The notes below the pieces were generated by a model. The model searched no databases. It was not told where the DNA came from and was given only the letters and a program-made list of their open reading frames with translations. Made by a program: the position numbers and the translations under genes. This document shows positions 1-8,333 of a stretch of 64,000 nucleotides of DNA, in pieces; the stretch's first letter is position 1; each line of letters starts with the position of its first letter. Source of the stretch: Telluria antibiotica (GTDB lineage: Bacteria; Pseudomonadota; Gammaproteobacteria; Burkholderiales; Burkholderiaceae_D); assembly GCF_011682055.1 (NCBI RefSeq), contig NZ_JAAQOM010000002.1, positions 476,827-540,826 of the forward strand. The letters are read 5' to 3'.

Positions 1-647
1 ATCACATGGGTGGCACCGAAGCACTGTGCGATCTCGAGGCGATGGCGATCCGGATCGATGACGACCACGAGCGCGGGCGTGAAGAACTGCGCCGTCAGCA
101 GCGCAGCCAGCCCGATCGGCCCGGACCCGACGATGGCGACGCTGCAACCCGGCTGGACCTTGCCGTTGAGCACGCCGCACTCGAACCCGGTCGGCAGGAT
201 GTCGCTGAGCATGGTCAGGGCATCCTCGTCGGCGCCGTCCGGAATGTGGTGCAGGCTGAAATCCGCGTGCGGAATCCGCACGTACTCGGCCTGGGTGCCG
301 TCGATGCGGTTGCCGAGGACCCAGCCACCGTCGAGGCAGTGCGAGTACATCCCCTTGCGGCAATATTCGCACCGGCCGCAGGACGTGATGCACGAGATCA
401 GCACCGGGTCGCCCGGGCTGAAACCACGCACCGCGCTGCCGACCTCCTCGATCGTGCCGACACCCTCGTGGCCGAGAATCGTGCCCGGCAGACACGTCGG
501 CACGTCGCCCTTCAGGATGTGCAGGTCGGTGCCGCAGATCGTGGTCCGCCGCAGGCGCACGATGGCGTCATCCGGTTGCCGGATGGCGGGCATCGGGCGC
601 TCTTCCAGCCGCCGCGCGCCTGGTCCGTGGTAGACGAGGGCTCGCAT
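1..647 (-). CDS. Zinc-dependent alcohol dehydrogenase, C-terminus beyond window
   Basis: This is a medium-chain dehydrogenase of the zinc alcohol dehydrogenase class, expected to interconvert an alcohol and an aldehyde with NAD(P). About 215 codons are visible; the gene runs off the left edge. Visible are the catalytic-zinc Cys in TICGTDLH, the GHEGVG motif, the four structural-zinc cysteines in CGRCEYCRKGMYSHC and a GSGPIGL dinucleotide-binding loop. The ATG at 647 is preceded by a GGAG-type ribosome site in an 11-base gap after the Hsp20 gene, so the two are probably co-transcribed. Family assignment is firm; the substrate is unknown. Confidence 0.9.
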   Translation of the reverse strand, partial: MRALVYHGPGARRLEERPMPAIRQPDDAIVRLRRTTICGTDLHILKGDVPTCLPGTILGHEGVGTIEEVGSAVRGFSPGDPVLISCITSCGRCEYCRKGMYSHCLDGGWVLGNRIDGTQAEYVRIPHADFSLHHIPDGADEDALTMLSDILPTGFECGVLNGKVQPGCSVAIVGSGPIGLAALLTAQFFTPALVVVIDPDRHRLEIAQCFGATHV

Positions 648-658
648 GATGGGTCTCC

Positions 659-1099
659 TCAATGGATGTCGAGCCGGTGCATGCCGGCGCCCGCTTTTTT
701 CGGCAGGGTCAGCTTGAGGACGCCGTGCTCGTAGCGCGCTTCCGCCTTCGCGTCGTCCACCGGGTTCGGCAGCGTGAACGCCCGGTACTGCTGGCCCCAA
801 TGACGTTCGCTGTGCACGGTGTTGCCGCGCTTTTTCTCCGTATCCTGCTTGCGCTCGGCGGAAATCACGACGCGGTTGCCGTCGATCTCGACCTTGATGT
901 CGTCCTTCTCGACGCCGGGGATATCGGCACGGATATCGTATTCCTGCTCGGTTTCGTCGATGTCGAGCCGGATGGCGGGGACGTCCGAGCGCCACTGGCC
1001 CGGCTGGCGGAACGCACGCAGCATGTCCTCGACATTGCGGACGGGATCGAACGACATCAGGTCGGTGAACGGTTCGAACGGTTTCAGATGGTGAGACAT
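659..1099 (-). CDS. Hsp20/alpha-crystallin small heat shock protein
   Basis: A 146-residue ATP-independent holdase chaperone that would bind unfolding proteins in the cytoplasm. The alpha-crystallin domain spans roughly residues 40-135 and ends with the family signature ARYEHGVLKLTLPKK; length is normal for bacterial Hsp20. The start is supported by an AGGGAGAG ribosome site just upstream (complement of about 1102-1110). It sits between an FNR-type regulator and an alcohol dehydrogenase, and probably heads an hsp20-adh transcript. Its place beside oxygen-signalling genes suggests a role in hypoxic survival (inference, by analogy with HspX of the DosR regulon). Confidence 0.93.
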   Translation of the reverse strand: MSHHLKPFEPFTDLMSFDPVRNVEDMLRAFRQPGQWRSDVPAIRLDIDETEQEYDIRADIPGVEKDDIKVEIDGNRVVISAERKQDTEKKRGNTVHSERHWGQQYRAFTLPNPVDDAKAEARYEHGVLKLTLPKKAGAGMHRLDIH

Positions 1100-1179
1100 G
1101 ATGACTCTCCCTATATGGATTGCCGGGCGATGACATGGACGGCCTGCGCGGCGCCGGCGGGAGGCGCAGGCCGCGGCCG

Positions 1180-1956
1180 CTAGGCCTCGACGGCTTCATG
1201 CATGCCGCCCGCAATGGCTTCCAGGCGGCGCATGTCCAGAATCTCGAGTTCGCGGCGCTCCAGATGGATCAGCCCCTGATCGCGGAAGCGGGCCAGGAGG
1301 CGGCTGACGGTTTCCAGCTGCAGGCCCAGGTAGCGCGCCATGTCGTCGCGCGACATGCGCAGCTGAAAACGGCGCGGCGAAAAGCCGCGCATGGCGTAGC
1401 GGGCCGACAAGTTCAGCAGCAGGCTGGCCATGCGCTCGTCCGCGCGCAGGATGCCCAGGAAGCGGATCGCGGACTGGTCGCGCAGGATCTCCTGGCTCAT
1501 CATGCGGTGGAAATGCGCCATCACCTGCGGAAGCTCGGCCATCAGGGCCTGCAGGCGTGCGTAGGGCACTTCGCACACTTCGCTGTCTTCCAGCGCGATG
1601 GCGGTGCTCGCATGCTCGCCGTTGCCGATCGCATCCATGCCCATCAGATCGCCGGCCATCTGGAATCCGGTGATGTAGCGCTCGCCTCGATGATCGTCGC
1701 GGCACGTCATGAAATGGCCGAAGCGCAACGCGTACAGGTTGGCGAACGGCTGGCCGGCACGGAACAGGACGTCGCCGCGCGCGAGCCTGCGCCGACATCC
1801 GATCACGCTTTCCAGCCTTGCCAGGTCGCGGTCGCCCAGCCCCAGGGGCAGGCACAACGTACGGTAGGCGCACCGCCCGCATTTGGCACCGTTCGCCGCG
1901 GCGCCGCGCCCGTCCGGCTCAGCCGCCGGGACGATCCGGTAGGTCTGCACAGTCAT
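1180..1956 (-). CDS. fnr: FNR/ANR-type oxygen-sensing transcription regulator
   Basis: A 258-residue Crp/Fnr protein. Cysteines C26, C29 and C35 (C-x2-C-x5-C) plus C128 in EDSEVCEVPY match FNR C20/C23/C29/C122, the ligands of the oxygen-labile 4Fe-4S cluster. The C-terminal winged helix carries LETVSRLL with E215, S218 and R219 at the positions FNR uses to read TTGAT-N4-ATCAA. I chose the ATG at 1956 because it gives the normal FNR N-terminus; an in-frame ATG at 2013 would add 19 atypical residues. It lies 143 bases downstream of a NarL-type regulator gene, and FNR-like boxes occur at three places in this window. It is probably the direct regulator of the nearby stress operons. Confidence 0.93.
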   Translation of the reverse strand: MTVQTYRIVPAAEPDGRGAAANGAKCGRCAYRTLCLPLGLGDRDLARLESVIGCRRRLARGDVLFRAGQPFANLYALRFGHFMTCRDDHRGERYITGFQMAGDLMGMDAIGNGEHASTAIALEDSEVCEVPYARLQALMAELPQVMAHFHRMMSQEILRDQSAIRFLGILRADERMASLLLNLSARYAMRGFSPRRFQLRMSRDDMARYLGLQLETVSRLLARFRDQGLIHLERRELEILDMRRLEAIAGGMHEAVEA

Positions 1957-2099
1957 CGTCTGCTCCTTGCATGTCGTTGCCACCCATGCAAGCAGTATCG
2001 GACGGCGCCGCAATATCCGGCAGCGCGCATGCCGTCAAGTTCGGGTCAATTCGCCTTGACGCCGGACGTAGGGGATCCACTACGCCGCCCCGCCGTCCT

Positions 2100-2741
2100 T
2101 CAGATCAGGCCGTGTTCGAGCGCATACCGGGTCAGCTCGGCATTGCTCGACATGCCCATCTTGTCCAGGATGCGCGACCGGTACGTGGTGACGGTGTTCG
2201 GACTCAGATGCAGGCGTTCGCCGATCTGGACCAGCGGTTCCCCGCGCGCGATCGCCTTGAAGACTTCCAGCTCGCGGTTGGACAGCGCATCGTGCCCGGC
2301 GGCGGTACCGTCGCCGCTGACGAGCGCGGCCAGTTTCTCGACCAGGGACGGGCTGACGTACTTGCGGCCCGCCGCGGCGCGGCGGACGGCGTCGACCAGC
2401 ACCGGCGTCGGCACGTCCTTGGTGAGATATCCCGCGGCGCCCTGCTTCAGCGCGCGCACCGCATAGATGTCTTCCGCGTACGTACTCAGGATCAGCACTG
2501 CCATGTCCGGACGCAGGCTGCGAAGCTGGCGCAGCAGGTCCAGTCCGCTCGTGTCCGGCATCGAGATGTCGAGCAGGGCCACGTCGAACGTCGCGTGGCG
2601 CACCAGGTCGAGCGCCTGGTGCGCATCGGCGGCCTCGCCCGCCACCGCGATGTCGCCTGCCGTGCCGAGCATGAGGCGCACCCCGTTGCGGGCGATGGCA
2701 TGGTCGTCGACGAGAAGGACGCGGACTGGTTCAGGCGGCAT
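2100..2741 (-). CDS. NarL/FixJ-family response regulator
   Basis: A 213-residue transcription factor with an N-terminal receiver domain (acidic pocket D12/D13, phosphoacceptor D58 in ALLDIS, conserved lysine in LTKD) and a C-terminal LuxR-type helix-turn-helix at about 145-210 (SNRELEVFKAIARGE...SPNTVTTYRSRI). It overlaps the upstream kinase gene by 11 bases, so the two are translationally coupled, and that HisKA_3 kinase is the likely partner. It is the output protein of the four-gene signalling operon and lies directly upstream of the fnr gene, an arrangement resembling FixJ acting on FixK. Direct control of fnr is inference. Confidence 0.93.
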   Translation of the reverse strand: MPPEPVRVLLVDDHAIARNGVRLMLGTAGDIAVAGEAADAHQALDLVRHATFDVALLDISMPDTSGLDLLRQLRSLRPDMAVLILSTYAEDIYAVRALKQGAAGYLTKDVPTPVLVDAVRRAAAGRKYVSPSLVEKLAALVSGDGTAAGHDALSNRELEVFKAIARGEPLVQIGERLHLSPNTVTTYRSRILDKMGMSSNAELTRYALEHGLI

Positions 2742-4215
2742 GGCGCGCCTCGATCGGCACGCGGAGCGCGGCGACGGTGCCGCCGCCCGCGCGCCGCGTG
2801 ATCGTCAGTTCGCCGCCGAGGCTGCGCGAACGTTCCCGCATGCCCACGATGCCCCAGCAGGCGTCCGGCGCCGGCCCCGCCGTCTCCGGCATGCCATGGC
2901 CGTCGTCCTCGATCGCGACCGACAGCCACCCGTCGACGAGGCCCACGCGCAGCCAGGCCTCGCGGGCCCGGGCGTGTCGCTGGATGTTCGTCAGCGCTTC
3001 CTGGACGATCCGGAACAGCATGATGCTGCGGTCCGGATCGAGGGCAAGGGCCGCGGCGCCGGGATCGATGTCGCAATGGCAGGCGAGGCCGGCACGCCTG
3101 GCGACCTGTGCCGTGTACCACTCGAGCGCGGTCCAGATGCCGAGCTGGTCGAGCACGCTCGGGCGCAGGTCGGCGATCACCCGCCGGACCGTGTCGATGG
3201 CTTCCTGGGCCAGGCCGGCCGTCTCCGCCAGCAACGGATCCGGGTCGCGGCCCGCCTGCGCGGCGCGCTCCCCGATCACCGAGACGTACGCCTTGATCCC
3301 GGTGAGCAGGCCGCCCAGCTCGTCATGCACTTCGCGCGCGATCCGCTGGCGCTCGTCCTCCCTGATCTTTTCCTGGTACGCCGCCAGGCGCCGCAGCTCG
3401 TCACGGGCCTGGGTCAGCTCCAGTTCGGTGAGCTTGCTGGCGGTGATGTCGATCAGCGTGCCCTGCATGAACAGCGGCCGCCCCGACTCGTCGTGCACGA
3501 CGTCGGCCTGGTCGCGGAACCAGAGCACGTCACCCGTGCGCGTCCGCAGCCGGTATTCGAGGCGCAGCGGCAGTCCGCCCTCGCGGCAGCGCCGCACATC
3601 GGCGAGCACACCCTCCTTCTCTTGCGGGAGCATCCGGTCGGCATACAGTCCGGGGTCGCCCAGCCACTCCTCCGGCGTGTACCCCAGCATGCCGATCTGC
3701 GGACTGACGTAGTGCAGCCGGTCGGTTCCTCCCGGGGCCACGATATAGCTGATCGCCTGGGTCTGTTCGACGAGGGTGCGAAACCTCGCTTCGGCCCGGC
3801 GTTTCTCTTTCAACAGGCGCTGCTCGCGCTGCAGGCGTTCGATCGCCGCCGGCACCAGCTCGAGGTAACGCCCTTCCGCATCCTTGACGAGATAGTCGCG
3901 GGCGCCGCGCCGCATCGCCTCCATGGCGACGGCCGCGCTGTCGGCGCCGGTGAGCATCAGCACCGGGATCGCGCGCACCGCGGCCTCCGGATCCGCGCCG
4001 AGGCGTGCGAGGAAGTCGAGTCCCGTCAGGTCCGGCAACCGGTAGTCGAGCAGGATGCAGTCCGGCCGGCATTCGCGCGCGAGATGGAGTCCGTGCTCCC
4101 CGTCCTCCGCCTCGATCAGCCGGAACGGCCCGGCCGACGTGTCGCCCAGCCGCCGCCGGCATGCCATGCGATCGACGACATCGTCCTCGACGATCAGGAC
4201 AAGAATGGTGTTCAT
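2731..4215 (-). CDS. REC-PAS-HisKA_3 hybrid sensor histidine kinase
   Basis: A 494-residue soluble signalling protein with no membrane segments. Order: receiver domain 1-120 (D11/D12, phosphoacceptor D57 in LLDYRLPD, K111 in VKDA), PAS domain about 140-262, HisKA_3 dimerisation helix with H297 in REVHDELG, then a HATPase_c domain with an IVQEALTNIQRHA N-box and DDGHGMP. A receiver at the front of a NarL-type kinase means it can itself be phosphorylated, probably through the upstream kinase and CheY-like protein, and then signal to the NarL-type regulator it overlaps. It begins 1 base after the upstream stop codon. Confidence 0.92.
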   Translation of the reverse strand: MNTILVLIVEDDVVDRMACRRRLGDTSAGPFRLIEAEDGEHGLHLARECRPDCILLDYRLPDLTGLDFLARLGADPEAAVRAIPVLMLTGADSAAVAMEAMRRGARDYLVKDAEGRYLELVPAAIERLQREQRLLKEKRRAEARFRTLVEQTQAISYIVAPGGTDRLHYVSPQIGMLGYTPEEWLGDPGLYADRMLPQEKEGVLADVRRCREGGLPLRLEYRLRTRTGDVLWFRDQADVVHDESGRPLFMQGTLIDITASKLTELELTQARDELRRLAAYQEKIREDERQRIAREVHDELGGLLTGIKAYVSVIGERAAQAGRDPDPLLAETAGLAQEAIDTVRRVIADLRPSVLDQLGIWTALEWYTAQVARRAGLACHCDIDPGAAALALDPDRSIMLFRIVQEALTNIQRHARAREAWLRVGLVDGWLSVAIEDDGHGMPETAGPAPDACWGIVGMRERSRSLGGELTITRRAGGGTVAALRVPIEARHAA

Positions 4216-4216
4216 G

Positions 4217-4627
4217 TCATGCCTGCCCGCCGATGGTCCGGTACGCGTCGATGGAGCGCATCACCTCGACGAACCGGCGGTAATCCAGCGACTTCGCCAT
4301 GTAGCCGGCAATGCCGAGGTCGAAGCTGCGCACCTTGTCCGCCATCTCCTCGGACGTGGTCAGCACCACCATCGGGATCCGGCGCAGGCGCTCGTCGCAC
4401 TTCACGTGCTCCAGGAACTCGATGCCGTTCATGACCGGCATGTTCAGGTCGAGCAGCACGAGACAGGGCGGCTCGGCCGCGTCGCGCAGCCAGGCGAGGC
4501 CCTGCTCGCCGTTCTCGCACACAACGAGGGGATTGTCGACATGGATTTCCTTCAGGGCGCGCCGGGTGGCCAGCACGTCGACCTGGTCGTCCTCGATCAA
4601 CAAGATCGGTCGGACGGACGATGTCAT
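4217..4627 (-). CDS. Single-domain CheY-like response regulator
   Basis: A 136-residue stand-alone receiver domain (D13/D14, phosphoacceptor D60 in VLLDLNMP, TTS switch residue, conserved lysine in MAKS). It has no output domain, so it probably relays phosphate or binds a partner protein. The ATG at 4627 overlaps the stop codon of the upstream kinase as ATGA, and the stop lies 1 base before the next gene, placing it mid-operon between two kinases. An upstream in-frame ATG (4711) would lie inside the preceding gene and adds a non-family N-terminus. Receivers of this type are common partners of bacteriophytochrome or PAS kinases. Confidence 0.92.
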   Translation of the reverse strand: MTSSVRPILLIEDDQVDVLATRRALKEIHVDNPLVVCENGEQGLAWLRDAAEPPCLVLLDLNMPVMNGIEFLEHVKCDERLRRIPMVVLTTSEEMADKVRSFDLGIAGYMAKSLDYRRFVEVMRSIDAYRTIGGQA

Positions 4628-6108
4628 GGCCGCACCATCCGCGCGCCAAGATGCGCCTTCGGGATGCTGAAGTAAAAGGTGCTGCCCTCGCCCGGCACCG
4701 AGTCGACCCACACCTGCCCGCCCAGCAGGTCGACGATCTTGCGCACGAGCGCAAGGCCGACGCCGGTGCTCTCGACGCGGTCACGCGGCGCCAGCGTCTG
4801 GAACAGCTGGAAGATGCGGTCGTAGTGGCGCCGCTCGATGCCGGGGCCGTTGTCGGCCACGGCGAAGCACCAGCTCTCGCCTTCGTCGGCGCAGCTCACG
4901 TCGATCCGCCCGGCGGGCTTGTCCATGTACTTGATCGCGTTCGAGATGAGATTGTGGAACACCTGGCGGATCCGCGTCGGCTCGGTCCACAGCACCGGCA
5001 GACCGGGCGCGACCGTCACCACGATCGACGGCGGCGGCGCCAGCAGGTCGACGACCTCCGCCACCGCCGCGTTCAGGTCGACCATGCGCAACGTGCCGCC
5101 CTCGCGTCCCAGGCGCGAATACTGGAGGATGCCGTCGATCAGGTTCCCCATCCGGTGCACGCGACTGATCAACAGGCGCATGTGCTCGCGGCCTTCGTCG
5201 TCGAAACAACCGGCGTAGTCCGTCGCGACCCAGTCCGCCAGCGCGCCGATCGCGCGCAGCGGCGCCTTCAGGTCGTGCGACACCACGTAGGCAAAATTGC
5301 TCAATTCCTCGTTCGCGGCGCGCAGGCCCTGCAGCAGCGCCGCGGCTTGCCGCTCGCTTTCCTTGCGCGCCGTGATATCGCGCACGAGCCCGGTGAACAT
5401 GCGCGCGTCGCCGATGCGCATCTCGGTCACGGCCAGCTCCATCGGGAACACGGTGCCGTCCTTGCGCAAGCCGTGCACTTCGCGGCCGCTGCCGATGATC
5501 CGCCGTTCTCCCGTCCTCAGGTAATGGCGCAGGTAACCGTCGTGGCGGTCGCGGTCCGGCGACGGCATCAGGACCGATACGTTGCGCCCGGACAGTTCCG
5601 CTTCCGCAAAGCCGAACATGCGTTCGGCCGCGGGGTTGACCCGTTCGATGAGCCCTCGCTCGTCGATCGTGATGATGCCGTCGGCCGCTGTCTCGAACAC
5701 CGCCCGCATGCGCGCTTCGCTGTCGCGCAACGCCTGTTCGGCACTGGCCCGGGCGCACACGTCGTGCACGGTGGCCAGTGTCAGCACCGTGCCGTCGGCC
5801 TCGAGCGGCGTCAGGCTTACCTCCACCGGGAACGTCCTGCCGGCGCAATCGACCGCGGTGAAGCGCCCGCTGCCCATCGCGCGTGCACTGTCGCCGTGAC
5901 GGCGCAGCAGCGCATGCCGGCCGCGCGCTTCCGGTGGGACCAGGATCTCGACCGGTTCGCCGATCAAGTCGTCGGGGGCCCAACCGAACAGCGCCGCCAG
6001 CGGACGGTTGGCCTGGACGATGATGCCGGCGCCGTCGCATACGAGCATCGGATCGCGCGCGGCGGACAACAGCCAGTCCAGACCGGTGGGGACGAATTCT
6101 GAATCCAT
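4624..6108 (-). CDS. FixL-like haem-PAS sensor histidine kinase
   Basis: A 494-residue cytoplasmic kinase: PAS 1 at about 10-125, PAS 2 at 130-250, HisKA with H278 in VVSHDLKAPL, and HATPase_c (NLISNAIKY, DNGPGIE, GVGLALVRKI). PAS 2 closely follows FixL: RHDGYL places H189 at the haem-ligand position (Bradyrhizobium FixL H200), and R209, exactly 20 residues later in IIGSGR, matches the oxygen-contacting R220. The position of FixL R206 is a His here. It therefore probably senses oxygen (or NO/CO) through haem. It is first in a four-gene signalling operon and diverges from a usp gene; a perfect FNR box lies between them. Confidence 0.88.
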   Translation of the reverse strand: MDSEFVPTGLDWLLSAARDPMLVCDGAGIIVQANRPLAALFGWAPDDLIGEPVEILVPPEARGRHALLRRHGDSARAMGSGRFTAVDCAGRTFPVEVSLTPLEADGTVLTLATVHDVCARASAEQALRDSEARMRAVFETAADGIITIDERGLIERVNPAAERMFGFAEAELSGRNVSVLMPSPDRDRHDGYLRHYLRTGERRIIGSGREVHGLRKDGTVFPMELAVTEMRIGDARMFTGLVRDITARKESERQAAALLQGLRAANEELSNFAYVVSHDLKAPLRAIGALADWVATDYAGCFDDEGREHMRLLISRVHRMGNLIDGILQYSRLGREGGTLRMVDLNAAVAEVVDLLAPPPSIVVTVAPGLPVLWTEPTRIRQVFHNLISNAIKYMDKPAGRIDVSCADEGESWCFAVADNGPGIERRHYDRIFQLFQTLAPRDRVESTGVGLALVRKIVDLLGGQVWVDSVPGEGSTFYFSIPKAHLGARMVRP

Positions 6109-6212
6109 GATTACGCCGTCAATACATGAACTCGACCATGATAAGCCGACTTTCGGCCGATATCAAAGCAGTTGCGGATATTCAGGTGCTACGCAGAAAA
6201 AATCATTACTTT

Positions 6213-6226
6213 TTGATCTCCATCAA
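6213..6226. promoter_or_regulatory. Perfect FNR/ANR box
   Basis: TTGAT-CTCC-ATCAA matches the FNR consensus in every defined position. It lies between the divergent FixL-like kinase (start 6108) and the uspA-type gene (start 6315). Neither side shows a convincing -10 at the classic distance: GATACA at 6256-6261 would put the box near -48 for the usp gene. The DNA site is clear; which promoter it serves is not. Confidence 0.75.
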
Positions 6227-6314
6227 ATGCATGCCTGACGGCGACATCGTGGGGCGATACAGTGAAACCGACAGCTTCACCCGCCAATGTCCTCGTCCCG
6301 GAAAGGAACGCGCC

Positions 6315-7157
6315 ATGTACAAGACCATCGTAGTTCACATCGACGGCAGCCACCAGCAGGACAGCAGGCTGCGAGCTGCCGCCCGGCTCGCCATGGACCA
6401 CGACGCCCATCTCGTCGGCGCCGGCATGACGGGCATGTCCTGGCGCGACTTCGCGCTGCTGACCGGATCGATGGGCGCGCCAGTGATGCCCGGCGCGGAT
6501 TTCCAGGGCATGCGCGACGCGGTCAGTGTCCGTCTCGAAAAGTTCGCGGACGATGCCCACCGCTTCGGGGTCGCCTCGCTCGAGTCGCGCCTCGTGGAAG
6601 ACGAGCCCGGCTACGCACTGCTGATGCAGTCGCGCTATGCCGACCTTACCGTACTCAGCCGGGATAACGAACCCGACCCGGCGCTGCCGGTGCGCGCCCG
6701 TGCCCTGCCCGAACACGTCGCGCTGCGTGGCGCGCGGCCCGTGCTGGTCGTCCCGGACACCTACCGCGGCGAGCCCATCGCAAACACGGCCGTGGTCGGC
6801 TGGGACGGCAGCATGCAGGCCATCCGCGCCATCGAGGGCGCGCTGCCGCTGCTGCAGCGCGCCGAAAGCGTCGAGCTCGCGCTGATCAACCCCGACGAAC
6901 TGTCGGAACTGCATGGCGAGGAGCCCGGCGCCGACATGGCGCTCTACCTGGCGCGCCAGGGCGTGCAGGTGGACGTCATCGTCGAGCGCACGCGGTCCAC
7001 CACGGGCGACGCCCTGATGGCGCTGGCCCGCACCTGCGGCGCCGGATTGCTGGTCGTGGGTGCCTACGGCCACAGCCGCTACCGCGAGTGGGCCCTGGGC
7101 GGGGTGACGCGCGAAGTCCTCGCGCGCGCGCCCGTGCCGTTGCTCCTCGCACACTGA
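6315..7157 (+). CDS. Universal stress protein, tandem UspA domains
   Basis: A 280-residue cytoplasmic protein of two UspA folds (1-145 and 150-280). Domain 1 opens with MYKTIVVHIDGS; domain 2 ends with VVGAYGHSRYREWALGG and VPLLLAH, the nucleotide-binding G-x2-G-x9-G type loop. Such proteins support survival under energy or oxygen limitation. The ATG at 6315 follows a GAAAGGA ribosome site at 6301-6307; longer in-frame starts would precede it and lack this. It is monocistronic, facing the convergent exporter operon, and a perfect FNR box lies 90 bases upstream. It is paralogous to the two Usp genes at 13.1-14.8 kb. Confidence 0.93.
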   Translation: MYKTIVVHIDGSHQQDSRLRAAARLAMDHDAHLVGAGMTGMSWRDFALLTGSMGAPVMPGADFQGMRDAVSVRLEKFADDAHRFGVASLESRLVEDEPGYALLMQSRYADLTVLSRDNEPDPALPVRARALPEHVALRGARPVLVVPDTYRGEPIANTAVVGWDGSMQAIRAIEGALPLLQRAESVELALINPDELSELHGEEPGADMALYLARQGVQVDVIVERTRSTTGDALMALARTCGAGLLVVGAYGHSRYREWALGGVTREVLARAPVPLLLAH

Positions 7158-7207
7158 ACGGACGTGCGCACGGTGCGCCGGCGCCGGGTCGACCGTACGG
7201 CGTCGCA

Positions 7208-8332
7208 TCAGCGACGCATCGCCGCGCCGAACCGGGCGAGCGAGACGCCGAACAGGACGGCGCCGATCAGCAGCAGCGCCAGCATCCGCGGCCATACCAC
7301 GTCGAGGCCCGCGCCCCGGAACAGGATGGCCTGGCTCAATTCGACGTAGTGCGTGGTCGGCGCCGCGAGCATCGCGTCGCGCAGCAGCCACGGAATGCTT
7401 TCGCGCGGCGTGTCGGCGCCCGACAGCATCTGCAGCGGCAACAGGACCAGAACGACGAGGATCCCGAACTGCGGCATGCCGCGCGCCAGCGTCGCCAGCA
7501 GGATCCCCAGCGACGTCACGGCGAACAGATGCGCCACCGTACCGGCCAGGAACAGCGCGACGGATCCGCCGAGCTGCACGCCCAGCAGGCCACGCACGAC
7601 CCCCAGCAGGGCGACCAGCGTCGCCGCCAGCACGACGCTGCCCATCGACCAGAGCTTGGCGAGCATGATCTCGAGCGGGGTGACCGGCATCACGAGCAGG
7701 TGCTCGACGGTGCCGTGCTCGCGCTCGCGGATCAGCGCCGCGCCTGTGAGGATCACCGACAGCATCGTGACGTTGTTGACGAGTTCCGCGACGCCGCCGA
7801 ACCACGACGGCGCCAGCGCCGGATTGAACCGCGCCCGCACCGACAGGTCGACCAGCGCGGCCGCAGCGCCGCCGCCGCGGTGGAGGAACCTGTCGATTTC
7901 CCCGAGCGCGATCTGCTGGACGTAGGTGCTGCCGGAAAAGGCCTGGCTCATGCGGGTCGCGTCCACGTTCAGCTGCAGCACGGCGGAGCGTTGCGCCAGG
8001 ACGCGGCGCTGGAAGCCGGCGGGAATCACGAGGACGAACGTGGCGCGGCCGCGGTCCAGCCGGGCGTCCGCCTGTTCCAGCGAGATCGGCTCGGGCGGCA
8101 GGAATTGCGGCGGCGCGAAGGCGGCGCGAATGCGCTGGGACAACTGGGATTCGTCCTCGTCGACGACCGCCAGCGCGGCGCGCGTCAGCGTTTCCGGCTG
8201 GGCCGTCGCGGCGATGTACACGGCCGCCGTGAAGGTGTACAGGATCAGCAGCAGCATGACCGGGTCGCGCCGGAGGCTCCACCATTCCTTGATGCCCAGG
8301 TGCCAAATCTTGCGTAGCGAGACGGCGGCCAT
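7208..8332 (-). CDS. ABC-2 type permease (YhhJ-like)
   Basis: A 374-residue inner-membrane ABC-2 permease: one N-terminal membrane helix (after IWHLGIKEWWSLRRDP), a large periplasmic loop at about 50-170, then five hydrophobic segments towards the C-terminus. It would form the export channel with the permease half of the preceding protein. The start ATG lies 1 base after the stop of the RbbA-like gene, so it is the last gene of the HlyD-RbbA-YhhJ type operon. Order and lengths match E. coli yhiI-rbbA-yhhJ. The substrate is not known. Confidence 0.88.
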   Translation of the reverse strand: MAAVSLRKIWHLGIKEWWSLRRDPVMLLLILYTFTAAVYIAATAQPETLTRAALAVVDEDESQLSQRIRAAFAPPQFLPPEPISLEQADARLDRGRATFVLVIPAGFQRRVLAQRSAVLQLNVDATRMSQAFSGSTYVQQIALGEIDRFLHRGGGAAAALVDLSVRARFNPALAPSWFGGVAELVNNVTMLSVILTGAALIREREHGTVEHLLVMPVTPLEIMLAKLWSMGSVVLAATLVALLGVVRGLLGVQLGGSVALFLAGTVAHLFAVTSLGILLATLARGMPQFGILVVLVLLPLQMLSGADTPRESIPWLLRDAMLAAPTTHYVELSQAILFRGAGLDVVWPRMLALLLIGAVLFGVSLARFGAAMRR

Positions 8333-8333
8333 G

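Noticed and set aside
2033..2065. Repeated GTCAA/TTGAC motifs upstream of the fnr gene as a possible autoregulatory FNR box
   Set aside because: The half-sites are in the wrong relative orientation and spacing for TTGAT-N4-ATCAA.
7201..7218. GCGTCGC-ATCA-GCGACGC inverted repeat over the stop codon of the ABC-2 permease
   Set aside because: No T-run on either strand and it lies partly inside coding sequence; not supportable as a terminator.
6189..8306. A 705-codon frame opposite the usp and permease genes, and many other long antisense frames across the window
   Set aside because: High G+C produces long open shadow frames; these are Arg/Ala/Pro/His-rich, lack family motifs and overlap well-supported genes on the other strand.
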